Position numbers and translations under genes: made by a program. 64,000 bases of DNA, taken from NCBI RefSeq assembly GCF_028737205.1, contig NZ_JAQZAL010000018.1, positions 89,011 to 153,010 on the forward strand. Direction: 5' to 3'. A model generated the notes under the pieces. The model was not told the DNA's origin, ran no database searches, and saw only the letters and a list, made by a program, of their open reading frames with translations. Below are positions 62,013 through 64,000 of the stretch, one piece after another (position 1 is the stretch's first letter; the number at the start of each line of letters is the position of its first letter). Origin of the DNA: Actinomycetospora lutea (GTDB lineage Bacteria > Actinomycetota > Actinomycetes > Mycobacteriales > Pseudonocardiaceae).

Positions 62013-62291
62013 ATGACGACGTCCGCCCCACCACCCGGGGAGTCCTCGAGCCCGACGGAGGAGACGTCGCCGCCCCGGGGCTGGACCGACGTCAGGTTCC
62101 GCTGGTGGAACCTGCTGCTCCTCATCCCGCTGATCACGATCCTGCCGTTCCTGTTCAACCAGGAGACCCCGACGCTGGGCGGGCTGCCGTTCTTCTACTG
62201 GTTCCAGCTCGCGATCATCCCCGTCGGGGTCCTCTGCACGATCGTGGTCCACCGCATCACCCGCCACGTCGACGAGGAGGGTGAGCGATGA
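62013..62291 (+). CDS. DUF3311-like small membrane protein, symporter partner
   Basis: 92 aa. A Pro/Ser/Glu-rich cytoplasmic N-terminus is followed by RFRWWNLLLLIPLITILPFLFNQETPTLGGLPFFYWFQLAIIPVGVLCTIVVHRI, two TM helices typical of DUF3311. These small proteins precede SSS-family symporters in many actinobacteria and are thought to be accessory subunits. ATG 62013 has GAGGAGG at 7 nt. The stop overlaps the symporter start (ATGA). Confidence 0.88.
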   Translation: MTTSAPPPGESSSPTEETSPPRGWTDVRFRWWNLLLLIPLITILPFLFNQETPTLGGLPFFYWFQLAIIPVGVLCTIVVHRITRHVDEEGER

Positions 62292-63949
62292 GCGGCGTGC
62301 AGACCGTCGAGCTGATCGTCTTCACGCTGCTGTTCGTCGCCGTCGCGGTCATGGGCTTCATGGCCAGCCGCTGGCGTCGGGCCGCCGACATCGAGCACCT
62401 CGACGAGTGGGGCCTCGGCGGCCGCAAGTTCGGCTCGTGGGTCACCTGGTTCCTGCTGGGCGGCGACCTCTACACCGCCTACACCTTCGTCGCGGTCCCG
62501 GCGCTGCTCTTCTCCTCCGGCGCGCTCGGCTTCTTCGCGGTGCCCTACACGATCATCGCGTTCCCGCTGGTCATGCTGCCCCTGCTGCGGCTGTGGTCGG
62601 TGTCGCGGGTGCACGGGTACGTCACCCCGGCGGACTTCGTCCGCGGCCGCTTCGGTTCCCCGACCCTGGCGCTCCTCATTGCGATCACCGGCATCGTCGC
62701 GACGATGCCCTACATCGCCCTGCAGCTCGCCGGGCTCGAGGCCGTCCTGCGCACCATCGGTCTCAACGGCACCGGCTTCTGGGGTCACGCCCCGCTGTTC
62801 ATCGCGTTCGTCGTGCTCGCCGCCTACACCTACCAGTCGGGGTTGCGGGCGCCGGCGCTGATCGCGGTCGTCAAGGACCTGCTGATCTACATCGTCATCC
62901 TCGTCGCGATCATCTACCTGCCCCTGAAGCTCGGCGGCTGGGCCCCGATCTTCGACGCCAGCCAGGCCAAGCTGTCGCAGCCGTCGCCGACCACCGGCCA
63001 GCCGGCGGGCTCGACGCTGCTGACCGCGAACAACCAGCTCCAGTACGCCACGCTCGCCCTGGGCAGCGCGCTGGCGCTGTTCCTCTACCCGCACTCGGTC
63101 ACCGGCGTGCTCTCCAGCCAGAGCCGCGGCACGATCCGGCGCAACATGGCCGCGCTGCCGGCGTACTCGCTCCTGCTGGCGCTCCTGGCCCTGCTCGGGT
63201 ACGTCGCCATCGCGGCGGGGGTGAAGCCGCTGGTCAACGGCTCCACCGGGCGCGCCGACACCAACACGATCGTGCCGGTCCTCTTCGACACGCAGTTCCC
63301 GGCGTGGTTCGCCGGCGTCGCCTTCGCCGCCATCGGGATCGGCGCGCTCGTGCCGGCCGCGATCATGTCGATCGCCGCGGCGAACCTGTGGACGCGCAAC
63401 ATCTACAAGGAGTACCTCCGCCGCGACGCCACCCCGCGCGACGAGGCACGGCAGGCCAAGCTCGCCTCGCTGGTGGTCAAGGTCGGCGCCGTGCTGTTCA
63501 TCGTCGCCGTCGACCCGCAGTTCGCCATCGACCTCCAGCTCATCGGCGGTGTGATCATTCTGATGACGCTGCCGGCGGTGGCCATCGGGCTCTACACGCG
63601 CTGGTTCCACCGCGGGGCGCTGGTCGCGGGCTGGGCCGCGGGCATGGCCTGGGGGATGTACCTGCTCTACCAGATCCCCAACCCGGCCAACGGCAAGCAG
63701 CACTTCGGCGGCTCGGCGCTCGCCCTGGACAAGCTGTCGTTCTTCGGCTGGGCGCCGTGGGACGGTTCGCGGGTACAGATCTACGTCGGGTTCCTGGCGC
63801 TGATCCTCAACCTCCTCGTCGCCGTGGTCGCCACGCTGCTGCTGCGCGCGGCCGGCGTCGACGAGGGCCGCGACCACACCAGCACCTCGGACTACCACGC
63901 GACACGTGTCCCCGAGGAGACGAAGCCGGAGACGGTGGCGAGCACCTAG
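62288..63949 (+). CDS. mctP: Sodium/monocarboxylate symporter (SSS family, MctP/MctC-like)
   Basis: 553 aa with about 13 TM helices. SSS hallmarks include DEWGLGGRKFGSWVTWFLLGGDLYTAYTFVAVPALLF at TM2 and LYPHSVTGVLSSQSRGTIRRNMAALP mid-protein, with IGALVPAAIMSIAAANLWTRNIYKEYL near TM9. The DLYTAYTF stretch and DUF3311 partner point to the MctC/MctP group, which takes up acetate, propionate or pyruvate. It starts by ATGA overlap with the small partner. The C-terminal 30 residues are polar. It sits next to pckG, consistent with feeding gluconeogenesis. The last stop codon abuts a possible IS end. Confidence 0.88.
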   Translation: MSGVQTVELIVFTLLFVAVAVMGFMASRWRRAADIEHLDEWGLGGRKFGSWVTWFLLGGDLYTAYTFVAVPALLFSSGALGFFAVPYTIIAFPLVMLPLLRLWSVSRVHGYVTPADFVRGRFGSPTLALLIAITGIVATMPYIALQLAGLEAVLRTIGLNGTGFWGHAPLFIAFVVLAAYTYQSGLRAPALIAVVKDLLIYIVILVAIIYLPLKLGGWAPIFDASQAKLSQPSPTTGQPAGSTLLTANNQLQYATLALGSALALFLYPHSVTGVLSSQSRGTIRRNMAALPAYSLLLALLALLGYVAIAAGVKPLVNGSTGRADTNTIVPVLFDTQFPAWFAGVAFAAIGIGALVPAAIMSIAAANLWTRNIYKEYLRRDATPRDEARQAKLASLVVKVGAVLFIVAVDPQFAIDLQLIGGVIILMTLPAVAIGLYTRWFHRGALVAGWAAGMAWGMYLLYQIPNPANGKQHFGGSALALDKLSFFGWAPWDGSRVQIYVGFLALILNLLVAVVATLLLRAAGVDEGRDHTSTSDYHATRVPEETKPETVAST

Positions 63950-63950
63950 G

Positions 63951-64000
63951 GCGTGTCTCCTGAATCTTGAGCGTGATGTCGGCGAGCATGCTGGCCGTGG
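63951..64000. mobile_element. Possible insertion-sequence end at right edge
   Basis: The sequence beginning GGGCGTGTCTCCTGAATC directly after the symporter stop resembles the terminal repeats of actinobacterial IS5-group elements as I remember them. The complementary strand reads in as an open frame ending near here. The element itself, if present, lies outside the window, so this cannot be confirmed. Confidence 0.25.

Overview
The window is very GC-rich (low-70s per cent by eye). Genes are tightly packed with many 4-bp ATGA/GTGA overlaps and GTG starts. Gene content and order point to a high-GC actinobacterium, most likely of the Pseudonocardiaceae (Pseudonocardia/Actinomycetospora-like). 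Several neighbourhoods match mycobacterial order from memory: clpB divergent from an Rv0385-type flavohaemoglobin, dnaK-grpE-dnaJ-hspR, an Rv0338c-like Fe-S oxidoreductase, dcd near a tRNA-Gly, and an NYN protein, trmB and pckG (Rv0207c/Rv0208c/Rv0211-like). No database search was possible, so all family names rest on motif recognition.

Region 1 (1-16.1 kb) is regulatory/accessory. It holds three large SARP-type regulators (winged helix + BTAD + NB-ARC, one cut by the left edge) and a MarR regulator with its own operators, translationally coupled to a rifampicin-phosphotransferase/PEP-synthase-like enzyme. It also holds two paralogous Rv2258c-like methyltransferases, a PIG-L deacetylase plus MFS exporter operon, and a YdhR-like protein followed by a probable bicovalent flavoenzyme. 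Four intergenic sites in this block carry three 6-bp repeats spaced exactly 11 bp apart, the geometry of SARP operators, so the block looks like one local SARP regulon.

Region 2 (16.2-26.1 kb) is the chaperone regulon: clpB and dnaK-grpE-dnaJ-hspR, with three HAIR (HspR) operators and two SigH/SigR-type promoters (GGAANA-N17-GTT). A globin-reductase lies between the two chaperone units. A TIGR01777-type epimerase follows.

Region 3 (26.1-34.7 kb, minus strand) is the most unusual part: six overlapping genes that together look like a minimal Gram-positive type IV secretion machine. They are a two-TM pilin-like peptide, a PrgI/VirB3-like protein, a VirB4-like ATPase, a VirB6/TrbL-like polytopic protein, a VirB8/TcpC-like protein and a two-domain cell-wall hydrolase. 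No relaxase or VirD4 coupling protein is present in the window. A perfect 14-bp palindrome sits upstream.

Region 4 (35-52.2 kb) is mixed core and accessory: the Fe-S oxidoreductase, dcd, a diguanylate cyclase, tRNA-Gly(CCC), an ArsR-SRPBCC operon with duplicated operators facing an HSL-type hydrolase, a lytic transglycosylase, a propionyl-CoA synthetase, a MarR regulator, an MTA/SAH-deaminase-like amidohydrolase, an NYN protein and trmB.

Region 5 (52.3-64 kb): a pair of bacterial dynamin-like genes, the second with a broken P-loop; a small Asp-rich protein; TldD/TldE; a sirtuin; GTP-dependent PEP carboxykinase; and a DUF3311 + sodium/monocarboxylate symporter pair. With the propionyl-CoA synthetase this suggests use of short organic acids through gluconeogenesis. 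Strong hairpins, some from a repeated family, mark most transcription-unit ends. A possible IS end lies at the right edge.
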